NCBI RefSeq assembly: GCF_002752355.1
Contig: NZ_MRAV01000009.1
Span: 148,016-212,015 of the forward strand
Source: Leucobacter sp. OLIS6
Lineage (GTDB): Bacteria; Actinomycetota; Actinomycetes; Actinomycetales; Microbacteriaceae
DNA length: 64,000 bases
Reading direction: 5' to 3'
Below the pieces are notes generated by a model that saw only the letters and a program-made list of their open reading frames with translations, had not been told where the DNA came from and made no database searches. Positions 9,694 through 18,375 of the stretch are shown piece after piece (position 1 is the stretch's first letter; every line of letters starts with the position of its first letter). The position numbers and the translations under genes were made by a program.

Positions 9694-9722
9694 TGTATAC
9701 ACTCAAGCACCCCGTCGGGCAA
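9694..9722 (-). promoter_or_regulatory. prp operon promoter with overlapping GntR operator
   Basis: On the minus strand a -35 box TTGCCC (9722-9717) is 17 bases from a -10 box TATACA (9699-9694). The -10 lies inside the 8-bp palindrome TGTATACA (9694-9701), which resembles FadR-type operators. The ATG at 9687 begins 7 bases after the -10 box, so transcription probably starts at or next to the start codon. Confidence 0.6.
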
Positions 9723-9804
9723 GCATTCCGCTTCAGATGCACGCATTGCATGCAGAATCGGGGCGCTGCGCATGCCCGGAGCCGCCGATGTCGGTGCCCT
9801 TCGC

Positions 9805-9810
9805 TAGACT
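9805..9810 (+). promoter_or_regulatory. -10 box of a leaderless promoter
   Basis: TAGACT ends 6 bases before the ATG at 9817, the usual spacing for leaderless mRNAs in Actinobacteria. There is no Shine-Dalgarno sequence. No clear -35 box is visible. Confidence 0.45.
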
Positions 9811-9816
9811 TCGGCC

Positions 9817-11505
9817 ATGTCGCAGATCGACCTCGCCACCCCCACCGTCTCCGCGGCGCTCGCGGGCGCGCTCGCCCGCCACACGGCGCAGGGCTTCGCC
9901 CGCATCGCGCGGGTCAACACCACCCTGGTCACCGATCTCGAGCAGCACGGCATCGGCGTGACCCTGGTGGGGCACGAGGTGGCCACGATCGCGTCCGCCG
10001 ACGCCTTCGCGCGGGCGACGGGCACGCTCGCCGTCGCGGTCACGACCACGGGGCCGGGCTTCACCAACGCGCTGACCGCGCTCGCCGAGACCACCCGGGC
10101 GCGCGTTCCGCTCATCGTGCTCGCCGCCGATGCCCCGACGACCGGCAACCGCCCCTGGGACGTCGATCAGGAGATGCTGGCGGCGGCTCTCGGAGTGCGC
10201 ACCCTCACCGTCACGGCCGACAACATCGACGCGATCGTCGACCGCGCCGTCGACTCCGCCCTGCGCACGCGCCGCCCGGTCGTGCTGTCGGTCGCCATCG
10301 ACATCATCGGCGCGCCCGCCTCGCTCACCGATTCCCGTGGCATCGACCTGTCCGATCCGGCGGTCATCCGCTCCCTGAGCGCGGCGACGCTGCCGAGCGC
10401 GTCCGCGCCGCGTCCGGTGGCGATCCCCCACCCGCCCACCGGGGTCAATCCGGTCGAGCGCACCTCGGCGGTGCAGGCGCTGACGGTTGCCATGCGCCCC
10501 GTGATCATCGCCGGGCGCGGGGCCTGGCTCTCGGGCGCGGCGACCGAGCTGGGTCTCATGGCCGACGCCCTCGGGGCCATCACCGCGACCACCGCGCTCG
10601 CGCGCGGCATCTTCCCCGCAGCGCACTTCGACGTCGGCGTGGTCGGCGGGCTCGGCCAGGACGCGGCGATGCAGCTCATCTCCGAGGCCGACGCGGTGCT
10701 CGTGGTGGGCGCGAGCCTGAACTCCTTCACGACGGCCGGCGGCACGCTGTTCGGCCCGCACACCACCTTGGTGCGCATCGACGTGGACGACGTCCCCGCC
10801 CCGGAGGCCGATCACGAGATCGTGCAGCACCGACTCCGCGGCGACGCCACGACCGTGCTGCGCGAGCTGCGCGAGACCCTCGCGCTCTCCCGTCCCGCTT
10901 CGAGCGGCTGGCGCGAGCGGGTTCCGGGCCTCGAGCCGGGTGGCGCGCTGCGCGTGCGCGACGCCGGCTTCGCCGAGCACCCGCTGGGCATCTGCGCGGA
11001 CGGGCTCCTCGACCCGCGCTCGGTCGCCGCGCGCCTCGCCGAGCTGCTCCCGGCCGACCGCTACGTCGCCACCGATGGCGGCTCCGCGATCGCCTGGTCC
11101 GGCCGGTACTGGCCCGTCGCCTCGCCCGCCCGCTCCATCATGGTCGGCTCGGCGTTCCGCGCGATCGGACTCGGCTGCGCGTCGATCGCGGGAGTGGCCG
11201 CAGCCGCGCCCGATTCCACGGCGGTGCTGTCGACGGGCAGCGACCCCGGCCTGCAGGCGCTCGACGACGTCGAGACCGCGATCCGCACCGCCCGGCGCTG
11301 CGTCATCGTCGTCTGGAACGACGGATCCTCTGCCGCCGACTTCGCCGCTCTCGCGCACGCGCTCGGAGCTCAGGGGGTGTCGGTCACCGAACTCGCGCAC
11401 CTCGACGCGCTCGCCGAGTGGAGCGCGGCCGGCGGCACCGGCACGATCCTGCTGGACTGCCGGGTCTCCCCGACCGTGCCGAGCTACGTTCCGCGCACCC
11501 GCTAG
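9817..11505 (+). CDS. ThDP-enzyme paralogue with disrupted cofactor motif
   Basis: A 562-residue protein of the acetolactate synthase/pyruvate oxidase family: N-terminal PYR domain with the proton-relay Glu (GHEVA), a central domain, and a C-terminal PP domain. It is clearly homologous along its whole length to the protein at 19115-20887. Two differences stand out. The GDG that starts the ThDP/Mg motif is GSD (residues 474-476), although the partner Asn501 remains. The loop after that Asn (AAYGAEV... in the paralogue) is about 20 residues shorter. No frameshift is present. It is therefore either an inactive subunit or works without normal ThDP/Mg binding. It faces the prp regulator across a shared intergenic region. 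Confidence 0.8.
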   Translation: MSQIDLATPTVSAALAGALARHTAQGFARIARVNTTLVTDLEQHGIGVTLVGHEVATIASADAFARATGTLAVAVTTTGPGFTNALTALAETTRARVPLIVLAADAPTTGNRPWDVDQEMLAAALGVRTLTVTADNIDAIVDRAVDSALRTRRPVVLSVAIDIIGAPASLTDSRGIDLSDPAVIRSLSAATLPSASAPRPVAIPHPPTGVNPVERTSAVQALTVAMRPVIIAGRGAWLSGAATELGLMADALGAITATTALARGIFPAAHFDVGVVGGLGQDAAMQLISEADAVLVVGASLNSFTTAGGTLFGPHTTLVRIDVDDVPAPEADHEIVQHRLRGDATTVLRELRETLALSRPASSGWRERVPGLEPGGALRVRDAGFAEHPLGICADGLLDPRSVAARLAELLPADRYVATDGGSAIAWSGRYWPVASPARSIMVGSAFRAIGLGCASIAGVAAAAPDSTAVLSTGSDPGLQALDDVETAIRTARRCVIVVWNDGSSAADFAALAHALGAQGVSVTELAHLDALAEWSAAGGTGTILLDCRVSPTVPSYVPRTR

Positions 11506-11533
11506 ATCGAAGAACGCCGACAGCCGAGGCCGC

Positions 11534-11553
11534 GTCCGGCTGCGAAGCCGGAC
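11534..11553. terminator. Hairpin between convergent genes
   Basis: GTCCGGCT-GCGA-AGCCGGAC forms an 8-bp stem with a 4-base loop between the ThDP-type gene and the convergent monooxygenase gene. Confidence 0.5.
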
Positions 11554-11570
11554 ACGACGAGCTCGCCCGC

Positions 11571-13478
11571 CTATCGTTCGAGCAGCACGCCGGCGAAGTA
11601 GTCGGCGACCAGCTCGGGCGCATCGAGCGGCAGCACGGCGGCCACGTAGTGGTCGGGGCGCACCACGACCACGGCGCCGTCGCGATCGATCCCGCGCAGT
11701 TCGAAGATGTCGCCGTCGCCCGGCTGCGCGGCGTACACCTTCTCGTAGTCGGTGAGCCCGAACGGACCGCTCGCGGGCAGGAAGAGTTTCGGCACCGCCG
11801 CCAGACCGACCTGGTCGTGCGCCTGCTGGTAGACCGCCTTCACGTCGAGCAGCGCGTCCAGATCGGCACCCTCCGGCGTGAAGCGACGCACGGGCGATGC
11901 CGGATCCTCCAGCATCCACTGAGCCCAGCGCTCCAGACGCTCGCCGGACGCATCCGCGAACGCGTAGACACGGAACCGGCCGTCGGCGCGATGGTGATGT
12001 CCGAGATGCACGGGGACCGCGTCGGCGACCCGCGTCGTCATGACCGACTTGAAGCGCTTGCCCAGCGGGAAGCCCGAGGCGAGCTCCTGGTACTCGGCGT
12101 TGCCCGTCAGCATCGACTCCGTGTACTGGGTCATGAAGCCGGCGGGGAATTCGGCGGTCGCGACGTAGAAGTCCTCCAGCTCGGACGGCGAGTCGAATTC
12201 CTCCGGCTTCTTCGCCATGAGCGTCGACCACTCACGGTCGAAGTCGATGAGGTTCTTGGAGGTGACCCACCGCTCGTCGGAGTATGTCTTGAGCAGCGAC
12301 TCCGGACTGCGCCCCTCGAGCACGTAGCCGAGCTTCCAGCCGAGGTTCCAGCCGTCCTGCATCGAGACGTTCATGCCCTGGCCGGCCTTCGCGCTGTGCG
12401 TGTGGCAGGCGTCGCCCATCAGGAACACGCGTCCCTTGCCGTCTGGCGAGCTCGCGGCGTCGTCGAAGCGGTCGGTGAGCCGGTGGGCGACCTCGTAGAC
12501 GCTGTGCCACGGCACGTCGCGCACGTCGAGCGTGTAGGGGTGGATGATCGCGTTCGCCCGGGCGATGACCTCGTCGAGCGGGGTGTTGCGCACCTGCCCG
12601 CCGTCGTTCTCGTCGGTCTCGCCGAGGTCCACGTAGATGCGGGCGAGGTGGTTGCCCTCGCGCGGGATGTGGAGGATCGACCCCGCCTCGGAGTGGATGA
12701 TGCACTTCTTGCGGAAGTCGGGGAAATCGGTGACCGCGAGCACGTCCATGACGCCCCACGCGTGCAACGAGGTCGAACCGGCGAGGGACCCGCCGATGGA
12801 GCGCCGCACCGCCGAGCGGGCACCGTCGGCGCCGATGACGTACTTGGCGCGGACGGTGATCTCGGATTCGACACCGTCGCCCGCCGCCTTCTCGGTGTTG
12901 ATGCCGGCCCCGCTGAAGCCGGAGACCCTGCGCAGCGTCACGGTGACGGGGTACTCCCCCTCGCCCACCTCGAGGTCGACGAACTCGGTGCCGTAGTCGA
13001 TGTCGCCGCGAGCCGGCGCCCGGCGGGCGTAGTCGGCGAAGTAGTCGATGACGCGCGCCTGGTTGACGATGAGGTGCGGGAACTCGCTGATGCCGTGGGG
13101 ATCGTCGGGCGTGGTCGAGCTGTGGACGATGTTGCTCGGCTGCTCCGGGTCGGGGGTCCAGAAGCTCGTCTCGGTGATCTGGTAGGCCTCCTGGATGATC
13201 TGCTGCGCGAAACCGAACGCCTGGAATGTCTCGACGCTGCGCGCCTGGATACCGTCGGCCTGGCCGAGCACCAGGCGTCCGTCGCGACGCTCGACCACCC
13301 GGGTCACGACGTTCGGGAACTGGGCCAGCTGCGCGGCCGCGACGATGCCCGCGGGGCCTGACCCAACGATGAGCACATCGATCTCGCTCGGGAGCTCCTC
13401 CGGCCGATCGAGGCCGACGCCGGCCGCGGGGGCGATCCGCGGGTCTCCCGATACGTACCCGTGGTGGTGGAACTGCAT
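11571..13478 (-). CDS. FAD-dependent aromatic hydroxylase (phenol 2-monooxygenase / 3-hydroxybenzoate 4-monooxygenase type)
   Basis: A 635-residue class A flavoprotein monooxygenase. Residues about 34-60 hold the Rossmann FAD site (VLIVGSGPAG); the second FAD motif GDACHTHSAKAGQGMN is in the middle. The C-terminal 200 residues match the thioredoxin-like domain of phenol hydroxylase, which smaller hydroxylases lack. The length agrees with MobA-like 3-hydroxybenzoate 4-hydroxylases and phenol 2-monooxygenases; I cannot choose the substrate. The ATG at 13478 is preceded by AAGGAGAAG; upstream in-frame sequence covers the operator. It is divergent from an IclR regulator, which probably controls it. 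No ring-cleavage dioxygenase is found nearby. Confidence 0.82.
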   Translation of the reverse strand: MQFHHHGYVSGDPRIAPAAGVGLDRPEELPSEIDVLIVGSGPAGIVAAAQLAQFPNVVTRVVERRDGRLVLGQADGIQARSVETFQAFGFAQQIIQEAYQITETSFWTPDPEQPSNIVHSSTTPDDPHGISEFPHLIVNQARVIDYFADYARRAPARGDIDYGTEFVDLEVGEGEYPVTVTLRRVSGFSGAGINTEKAAGDGVESEITVRAKYVIGADGARSAVRRSIGGSLAGSTSLHAWGVMDVLAVTDFPDFRKKCIIHSEAGSILHIPREGNHLARIYVDLGETDENDGGQVRNTPLDEVIARANAIIHPYTLDVRDVPWHSVYEVAHRLTDRFDDAASSPDGKGRVFLMGDACHTHSAKAGQGMNVSMQDGWNLGWKLGYVLEGRSPESLLKTYSDERWVTSKNLIDFDREWSTLMAKKPEEFDSPSELEDFYVATAEFPAGFMTQYTESMLTGNAEYQELASGFPLGKRFKSVMTTRVADAVPVHLGHHHRADGRFRVYAFADASGERLERWAQWMLEDPASPVRRFTPEGADLDALLDVKAVYQQAHDQVGLAAVPKLFLPASGPFGLTDYEKVYAAQPGDGDIFELRGIDRDGAVVVVRPDHYVAAVLPLDAPELVADYFAGVLLER

Positions 13479-13540
13479 GGCTTCTCCTTCACTGCGCTGT
13501 GACGCCGGGCCGGGTTTCGGGAGGCCCACTCCCCAAGTCT

Positions 13541-13557
13541 TGTTCACTATATGAACA
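13541..13557. promoter_or_regulatory. IclR-type operator over the hydroxylase promoter
   Basis: TGTTCA-CTATA-TGAACA is a perfect 6-bp-arm palindrome in the divergent region between the hydroxylase and the IclR gene. On the minus strand its centre forms a -10-like TATAGT. Size and position fit an IclR dimer site. Confidence 0.6.
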
Positions 13558-13669
13558 CGATGTTTGAATATCGCACACACATCATATGTCGGCGCGGTCC
13601 GGATGACAACGCCGCCGCCACCCCGCGGCGGCACGGCACCGAACTCCGCCGATCCGACACAATGGTCGC

Positions 13670-14389
13670 ATGGCTTCTCCCGCTGAGACGCCGGCGGGCA
13701 CCGCCGGCTCGCAGACCCTCGACCGCGGTCTCCGCGCGCTCGAAGCGCTCGCCGACGCCGAGCGCCCCATGTCGATCATCGAGCTCGCCGAGGAGCTCGG
13801 CGTGCACCGTTCGAACGCCTACCGGATCCTGCGCACGCTCGAAGAGCACCGCTTCGTGCTGCGTGACGATGCCGGCCTGATCCGGCTCGGCCCGCGCCTC
13901 GCCGCGCTCGGACGCGGCGCCGCATCGACGCTGCACTCGGCCGCGCTCCCCGAGCTCACCGCGCTCGCGAACGCCGTCGGCATGACCGCGTTCGTGACCG
14001 TCCTCGACGGCACGGAAGTCATCACTCTGGTCAGCGTCGAGCCGCGCCGCAGCCACGCGACCGTGGCGCAGCGCCCCGGCACCCGTCACCCGGCTTCGGC
14101 CGGCGCGCCCGGCCACGCCATCGAGGCGTCGCTCTCGCCCGCCGAGCACGCGGCAGTCTTCGCCGGCGCGCCGCTCAGCGACGGGGCCGAGCAGAGCCGG
14201 ATCGACGGATACGCGCTCAGCCATGACGAAGTGATCCGCGGGCTCACCTCGATCGCGGTGCCGCTGCGGCTCGAGGGCGAGCCGCCCGCCGCTCTCGCCG
14301 TGGTCCACATCGGGATCCCCGACGAACTCGACCAGCTCGGGCGCGAGATGCGCAGCGCGGCGGCCCGGATCGTCCGGGCCGCCGGCTGA
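13670..14389 (+). CDS. IclR-family transcriptional regulator
   Basis: A 239-residue protein. The N-terminal winged HTH spans about residues 14-75 (QTLDRGLRALEALADAERPMSIIELAEELGVHRSNAYRILRTLEE region), followed by the IclR effector domain with its usual HPASAGAPGHAI segment. It is divergent from the aromatic hydroxylase and likely acts at the palindrome 13541-13557. A -10-like CACAAT (13658-13663) ends 6 bases before the ATG and there is no Shine-Dalgarno site, so the transcript may be leaderless. Confidence 0.88.
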   Translation: MASPAETPAGTAGSQTLDRGLRALEALADAERPMSIIELAEELGVHRSNAYRILRTLEEHRFVLRDDAGLIRLGPRLAALGRGAASTLHSAALPELTALANAVGMTAFVTVLDGTEVITLVSVEPRRSHATVAQRPGTRHPASAGAPGHAIEASLSPAEHAAVFAGAPLSDGAEQSRIDGYALSHDEVIRGLTSIAVPLRLEGEPPAALAVVHIGIPDELDQLGREMRSAAARIVRAAG

Positions 14390-14414
14390 GCAGCGGCTCA
14401 GGCTCCGCGCCGGA

Positions 14415-15791
14415 TCAGGCGGCGGCCTTCTCCCACACGAAGTGCCCGCGCTGCTGGAGCTCCTCGTGCTCCGGGCCGAGCGGGATCCCGGTGCGATCGC
14501 GCAGCAGCAGGGTCGCGACGAACGCGATCACCATGACACCGGCGATGTAGAAGGCGACCGAGACCGCCGTGCCCGTCTCGGCGACGAGCCAGGCCGAGAT
14601 CATGGGCGCGAATGCGCCGCCGAGGATCGCGCCGATTGCGTAGGCGATCGAGACGCCCGAGTAGCGGATGGAGGCCGGGAACAGCTCGGCGAAGTACGCG
14701 GCCTGCGGGCCGTAGGTGAGCCCGTTGCCGATCGCGAACAGCGCGAGCCCGAGGAACAGCAGCCAGACATCGCCCGTGTTGACGAGCGGGAACAGCACGA
14801 AGATCACCGCGAGGAACGCGATCCAGCCAGCGATGTACGTATTGCGTCGCCCGATCCGGTCGGAGATGGCGCCCGCGAAGAAGGTGACGGCGAGCCAGAC
14901 GACCGAGGCGCCCGCGACCGCGAGCAGCACCGGGGTGCGTTCCATCCCGACGAGGCCGCCGTCGGCGACCGGCGTCGTCGCGTAGTTCTGGATGTAGCCG
15001 CCCGTGGTCATGTAGCCCGCGGCGTTGTTGCCGGCGAAGGTGAGGGCCGCGAGGATCACGAGGAGCCAGTGCTTCTTGAACAGCTGCACGATCGGGATCT
15101 TCGTCTGCTCCTTGCGCTCCGAGATCTCGGTGAACACCGGGCTCTCCTCGACGGCCCGGCGCACGAAGATGCCGACGACGACGAGCACGAAGCTCAGCAG
15201 GAACGGGATGCGCCAGCCCCACTCGAGGAACGCCGCACCGGGCGAGACGACGCCCGTCATGAGCGCGAGCACGCCCGAAGCGAGCAGCAGGCCGATCGGC
15301 ACCCCGATCTGCGGGTAGGCGCCCATCAGGCCGCGCTTGCCGCTCGGCGCGTGCTCGACGGCCATGAGCACGGCTCCGCCCCACTCGCCGCCGGTCGACA
15401 GCCCCTGCAGGATCCGCAGCAGCATGAGGAGCACCGGCGCGAGCATGCCGACCTGCGAGTAGGTGGGCAGCACGCCGATGAGCGTCGTCGCGGCGCCCAT
15501 GAGGATGAGCGTGATGACGAGCATCGCCTTGCGTCCGACCCGGTCGCCGAAGTGTCCGGCGAGGAACGCACCGAGCGGGCGGAACAGGAAGCTCACGCCG
15601 ACCGTCGCGAACGAGATGATCGTCGCGGCCTGCGGGCCGGCGGGCTTGAAGAAGAGCTCGCCGAAGACGAGGCCGGCCGCGCTGGCGTAGAGGAAGAAGT
15701 CGTACCACTCGATGGTGGTCCCGATGACGGTCGCGGCGGCGACCCTGCGCAGTTCGCGCGGCGAGGACGCTGTTGCGGGTGCGGAAGACAT
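14415..15791 (-). CDS. MHS-family (metabolite:H+ symporter) MFS transporter
   Basis: A 458-residue major facilitator with 12 predicted membrane segments. The start IGTTIEWYDFFLYASAAG and the loop GHFGDRVGRKAML are hallmarks of the metabolite:H+ symporter subfamily (ShiA, PcaT, KgtP, ProP relatives). AAAGGAG lies about 12 bases upstream of the ATG. It is convergent with the IclR gene and lies between two aromatic-type monooxygenase loci, so import of an aromatic or other organic acid is plausible. The substrate is not deducible. Confidence 0.87.
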   Translation of the reverse strand: MSSAPATASSPRELRRVAAATVIGTTIEWYDFFLYASAAGLVFGELFFKPAGPQAATIISFATVGVSFLFRPLGAFLAGHFGDRVGRKAMLVITLILMGAATTLIGVLPTYSQVGMLAPVLLMLLRILQGLSTGGEWGGAVLMAVEHAPSGKRGLMGAYPQIGVPIGLLLASGVLALMTGVVSPGAAFLEWGWRIPFLLSFVLVVVGIFVRRAVEESPVFTEISERKEQTKIPIVQLFKKHWLLVILAALTFAGNNAAGYMTTGGYIQNYATTPVADGGLVGMERTPVLLAVAGASVVWLAVTFFAGAISDRIGRRNTYIAGWIAFLAVIFVLFPLVNTGDVWLLFLGLALFAIGNGLTYGPQAAYFAELFPASIRYSGVSIAYAIGAILGGAFAPMISAWLVAETGTAVSVAFYIAGVMVIAFVATLLLRDRTGIPLGPEHEELQQRGHFVWEKAAA

Positions 15792-15829
15792 GGCTGTGGA
15801 GGACTCCTTTGTCGTCGATCCAAGTAATG

Positions 15830-15847
15830 AATAACTTGTGCGTTATT
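15830..15847. promoter_or_regulatory. Inverted repeat upstream of the MHS transporter
   Basis: AATAAC-TTGTGC-GTTATT, 6-bp arms with a 6-base centre, is in the otherwise G+C-rich gap between the transporter start and the end of the DUF3237 gene. It may be an operator; the cognate regulator is unknown. Confidence 0.35.
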
Positions 15848-15911
15848 TGAACACCACTCGTGCGACATCACCCTAACACGCCCTGGTGCGGCTCTCGGCG
15901 CCGACCTCCGC

Positions 15912-16424
15912 TCACCCCACCGCGAACACCGTGTGCCGCACCGCGTCGGCCTCGCGCACACCGTCGGCGACGAAGAGCATCGACTGCAGCGCCGCGAGCT
16001 CGGGCGCCGCGACCTCGAAGCGCAGGTGGACCCGGAAGTACGGTCGCCCTCCCGTCGGGTGCGGGACCCGGATCCCCCTCGCGCGGATCCCGATCAGCGT
16101 CCCCGCCCCGGTGCGCGCCGCATAGCTCGCGTCGATCTCCACCGCACCATCGGAGCGCAGCAGCTGCCGGTCCCCGCCGCCCGGCAGGATCTCGGCGTCG
16201 ATCGCGGCGACGGCCGAGGCGAAGCCCGGGCCGCGGGGCTCGACGGGCAGACCGCGGAACGTGCCGCCGAGGATCGGCGTGAACCGGCGACGCCCGTCGC
16301 GCGTCCCTCCGAAGTCGAGCGGCTCGCCGAGCGCGACGAGGATCTCGGCGACCGGGCGCAGCGGGGGTGCAGACGCCGGCGTGTGCACGGGCGCCGCCCC
16401 ATCATCCGAGGCCGAGCGGCTCAC
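15912..16424 (-). CDS. DUF3237-family protein (copy 1)
   Basis: A 170-residue DUF3237-family protein, recognised by the pattern GGTFRGLPVEPRG...GGGDRQLLRSDG...IDASYAARTGAGTLI and a C-terminal FRVHLRFEVAAPEL. Molecular function of the family is not established; members usually sit beside oxidoreductases of small-molecule catabolism. The GTG start at 16424 overlaps the stop of the FAD monooxygenase by 4 bases (GTGA), so the two are co-translated. A related protein is encoded at the other end of the same operon. Confidence 0.72.
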   Translation of the reverse strand: MSRSASDDGAAPVHTPASAPPLRPVAEILVALGEPLDFGGTRDGRRRFTPILGGTFRGLPVEPRGPGFASAVAAIDAEILPGGGDRQLLRSDGAVEIDASYAARTGAGTLIGIRARGIRVPHPTGGRPYFRVHLRFEVAAPELAALQSMLFVADGVREADAVRHTVFAVG

Positions 16425-17692
16425 TGCGCGTTGCCCGTCACGGCGCTCAGCGAGGGGCGCTCCGCGAGCTCTGCCGGATGAAACCCGGCGGCACGCTTGT
16501 ACTCCGCGGCGATCTCCGCGAGCTCCTCCGGCGAGATCACATCGTGCACGTGGGCGAACCCTTCGGGCGCGCGCTCGCGGGCGAGCTGCATGACCCGCTC
16601 CGGTCCGGTCTGCCGCGTCAGCTCGAGCAGCCGGGCGGTCGCGGGACGCCGGTCCCGCTCGTACGCCGCGAGCGCCGCGGGCACCCCGTCGGCGGTTCCC
16701 GCGAGCGCGAGACGGTACGCCAGCGTGCGCGCGTCGAGCGTGGCCTGGGATCCGCCGTTGGAGCCGTTCGGGTACATGGCGTGCGCGGCGTCGCCGAGCA
16801 GGGTCGTCCGCCCGAAGGTCCACTGCGGGATCGCGTCGCGGTCGACCATCGGGTACTCGAGCAGTTCCTCGGCGTCGGCGATGGTTCCCGGGATATCGAG
16901 CCAGTCGAAGCGCCAGTCGGCGAACAGCTCGGCGATCGGTGCGCGTTCGACCTGTCGATTCCAGTCGGCGTTCGGCAGCCCTCCGCCGCGCCGCTCCGCG
17001 ATGAAGTTGACGCGGATCCTGCCGTCGGCGAGCGGCCCGCTCAGCGGGTAGGCGACGAACTTCTGCTCGGCGTCACCCGCCATGATCATGGTGCGCCCGT
17101 CGAGGAACGGATCGACCACCGCGGTCCCCCGCCAGAGCGTGAGTCCGCCCCAGCGCGGGGCCCCCTCGGCGGGGTATCGCAGCGCACGCGCGACCGAGTG
17201 GATGCCGTCGGCGGCGATGATCGCGTCGCCCGCGAGCTCCTCGCGACCGCCGCCCTCGACCTCGAAGATCGCCACTGCACGACGTCCGGCGTCGCCCGGA
17301 TCGAGATCGACCAGCGTGCGGCCGAGGCGGATCACGTCGCCGAGCCGCTCCTCGACCAGATCCCGCAGGAGCAGCTGGAGACGCCCCCGGTGAACGGAGA
17401 GCTGCGGCCAGGCGTATCCCGCTTCGCGCCCGCGCGGCTCGCTCCAGATGGGTTGACCGTGCCGGTTGAAGTAGGCGAGCGTGCCCGGTTCGACGCCGAG
17501 CTCCGCGATCCGATCGGCGACGCCGAGCTCGGTGAGCTCGCGGACCGCGTGCGGCAGCAGGTTGAGGCCGACCCCGAGGCCGCGGATCTCGCGGCTCCGT
17601 TCCGCGACGACGATGTCGCGGAATCCTGCGGCTTCGAGGCTGAGCGCGGTGATGAGGCCGCCGATTCCGGCCCCGGCGATGATGATCTGCAT
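16421..17692 (-). CDS. FAD-dependent monooxygenase (PhzS/salicylate hydroxylase-like)
   Basis: A 423-residue single-component flavoprotein hydroxylase. The N-terminal IIIAGAGIGGL Rossmann site, the middle DG motif (AADGIHSVARAL) and the second FAD motif LGDAAHAMYPNGSNGGSQA are all intact. The pattern SNGGSQAxLDA is typical of the 'flavin-dependent oxidoreductase' group that includes PhzS. The substrate is probably an aromatic or heteroaromatic ring. The gene is sandwiched between two DUF3237 genes in an operon that faces a TetR regulator. Confidence 0.85.
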   Translation of the reverse strand: MQIIIAGAGIGGLITALSLEAAGFRDIVVAERSREIRGLGVGLNLLPHAVRELTELGVADRIAELGVEPGTLAYFNRHGQPIWSEPRGREAGYAWPQLSVHRGRLQLLLRDLVEERLGDVIRLGRTLVDLDPGDAGRRAVAIFEVEGGGREELAGDAIIAADGIHSVARALRYPAEGAPRWGGLTLWRGTAVVDPFLDGRTMIMAGDAEQKFVAYPLSGPLADGRIRVNFIAERRGGGLPNADWNRQVERAPIAELFADWRFDWLDIPGTIADAEELLEYPMVDRDAIPQWTFGRTTLLGDAAHAMYPNGSNGGSQATLDARTLAYRLALAGTADGVPAALAAYERDRRPATARLLELTRQTGPERVMQLARERAPEGFAHVHDVISPEELAEIAAEYKRAAGFHPAELAERPSLSAVTGNAQ

Positions 17693-17726
17693 GGTGGTTC
17701 CTCTGGTTCGATTCGTGGGTCGGCGC

Positions 17727-18206
17727 TCAGCGCAGGCGGAAGACTCGGATGACCACGCGGCCGGGCTCGGGGCGCGCGTATCCGATGAACTGCGACTCGG
17801 TCAGCCACCGGAGTTCGGCGGACTCGGTCTGGAAGACGAAGGCGGTGCGGTAGTAGAGCTCGTCCTCGCCGACGTGCTCCCCCGCTTCGAGGCGCGCGAC
17901 CGCGCTCTCGGCGATGCGCCAGTACCCCCGGTTCACCACGTCGACCGCCGCGACGCCGTCGTTCGTGCGCGCCTCGATGAGGTACCGCGCATCGAGGCGG
18001 GCCACGGGCCCGGCGCCGACCCACCAGTCGCCGCCGCCCGAGCGGACGGTACCGCTCAGCAGGGGACCGTCGAAGTCACCCCCGGTGATCGGCGCGAAGT
18101 GCAGCCCCTCGTCGGGAACGGCACCGCCGACCGGCACCGCGTCCTCGACGTCGACCCGCAGTTCGAAGGCGTAGTCGAAGCCGGGGTCGAGGAGTGCGCG
18201 GGTCAT
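17727..18206 (-). CDS. DUF3237-family protein (copy 2)
   Basis: A 159-residue DUF3237-family protein (FELRVDVEDAVPVG...FAPITGGDFDGPLLSG...GGGDWW...DARYLIEA). It is the first gene of the DUF3237-monooxygenase-DUF3237 operon. I chose the ATG at 18206 because AAGGGGG lies just upstream and the reading frame before it holds the promoter. It is distant from copy 1, so the pair looks like two specialised subunits or enzymes rather than a recent duplicate. Confidence 0.75.
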   Translation of the reverse strand: MTRALLDPGFDYAFELRVDVEDAVPVGGAVPDEGLHFAPITGGDFDGPLLSGTVRSGGGDWWVGAGPVARLDARYLIEARTNDGVAAVDVVNRGYWRIAESAVARLEAGEHVGEDELYYRTAFVFQTESAELRWLTESQFIGYARPEPGRVVIRVFRLR

Positions 18207-18279
18207 GGGGTGCCCCCTTCGGGCTCGTCTCTGAGGTGGTGCACGGGTGCCGCGCGGCGCCTCGGGCACGGCAGGAGCC

Positions 18280-18323
18280 AGGCTAGGTCTCGCCGAGTTA
18301 TTAGTCAAGTCCGACTAGACTAG
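18280..18323. promoter_or_regulatory. Divergent promoter/operator of TetR and DUF3237 operon
   Basis: For the minus strand, -35 TTGACT (18308-18303) and -10 TAGCCT (18285-18280) are 17 bases apart. For the plus strand a -10-like TAGACT lies at 18316-18321. Palindromes overlap both: TAGTC-AAGTCC-GACTA (18302-18317) and CTAG-A-CTAG (18315-18323). This layout suggests that the TetR represses both itself and the operon. Confidence 0.6.
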
Positions 18324-18375
18324 GCGGTGCATCGATCGCCGCGCTATCCTGCGCAGGAGACCGAGGGGAGATCCG

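Noticed and set aside
9564..13361. A plus-strand frame of about 1260 codons
   Set aside because: It overlaps the GntR, ThDP-type and hydroxylase genes in other frames and has no recognisable domain.
11534..18206. The two ThDP genes as borders of a composite transposon
   Set aside because: They are direct-oriented divergent paralogues, with no transposase, no terminal inverted repeats and no target-site duplications seen.
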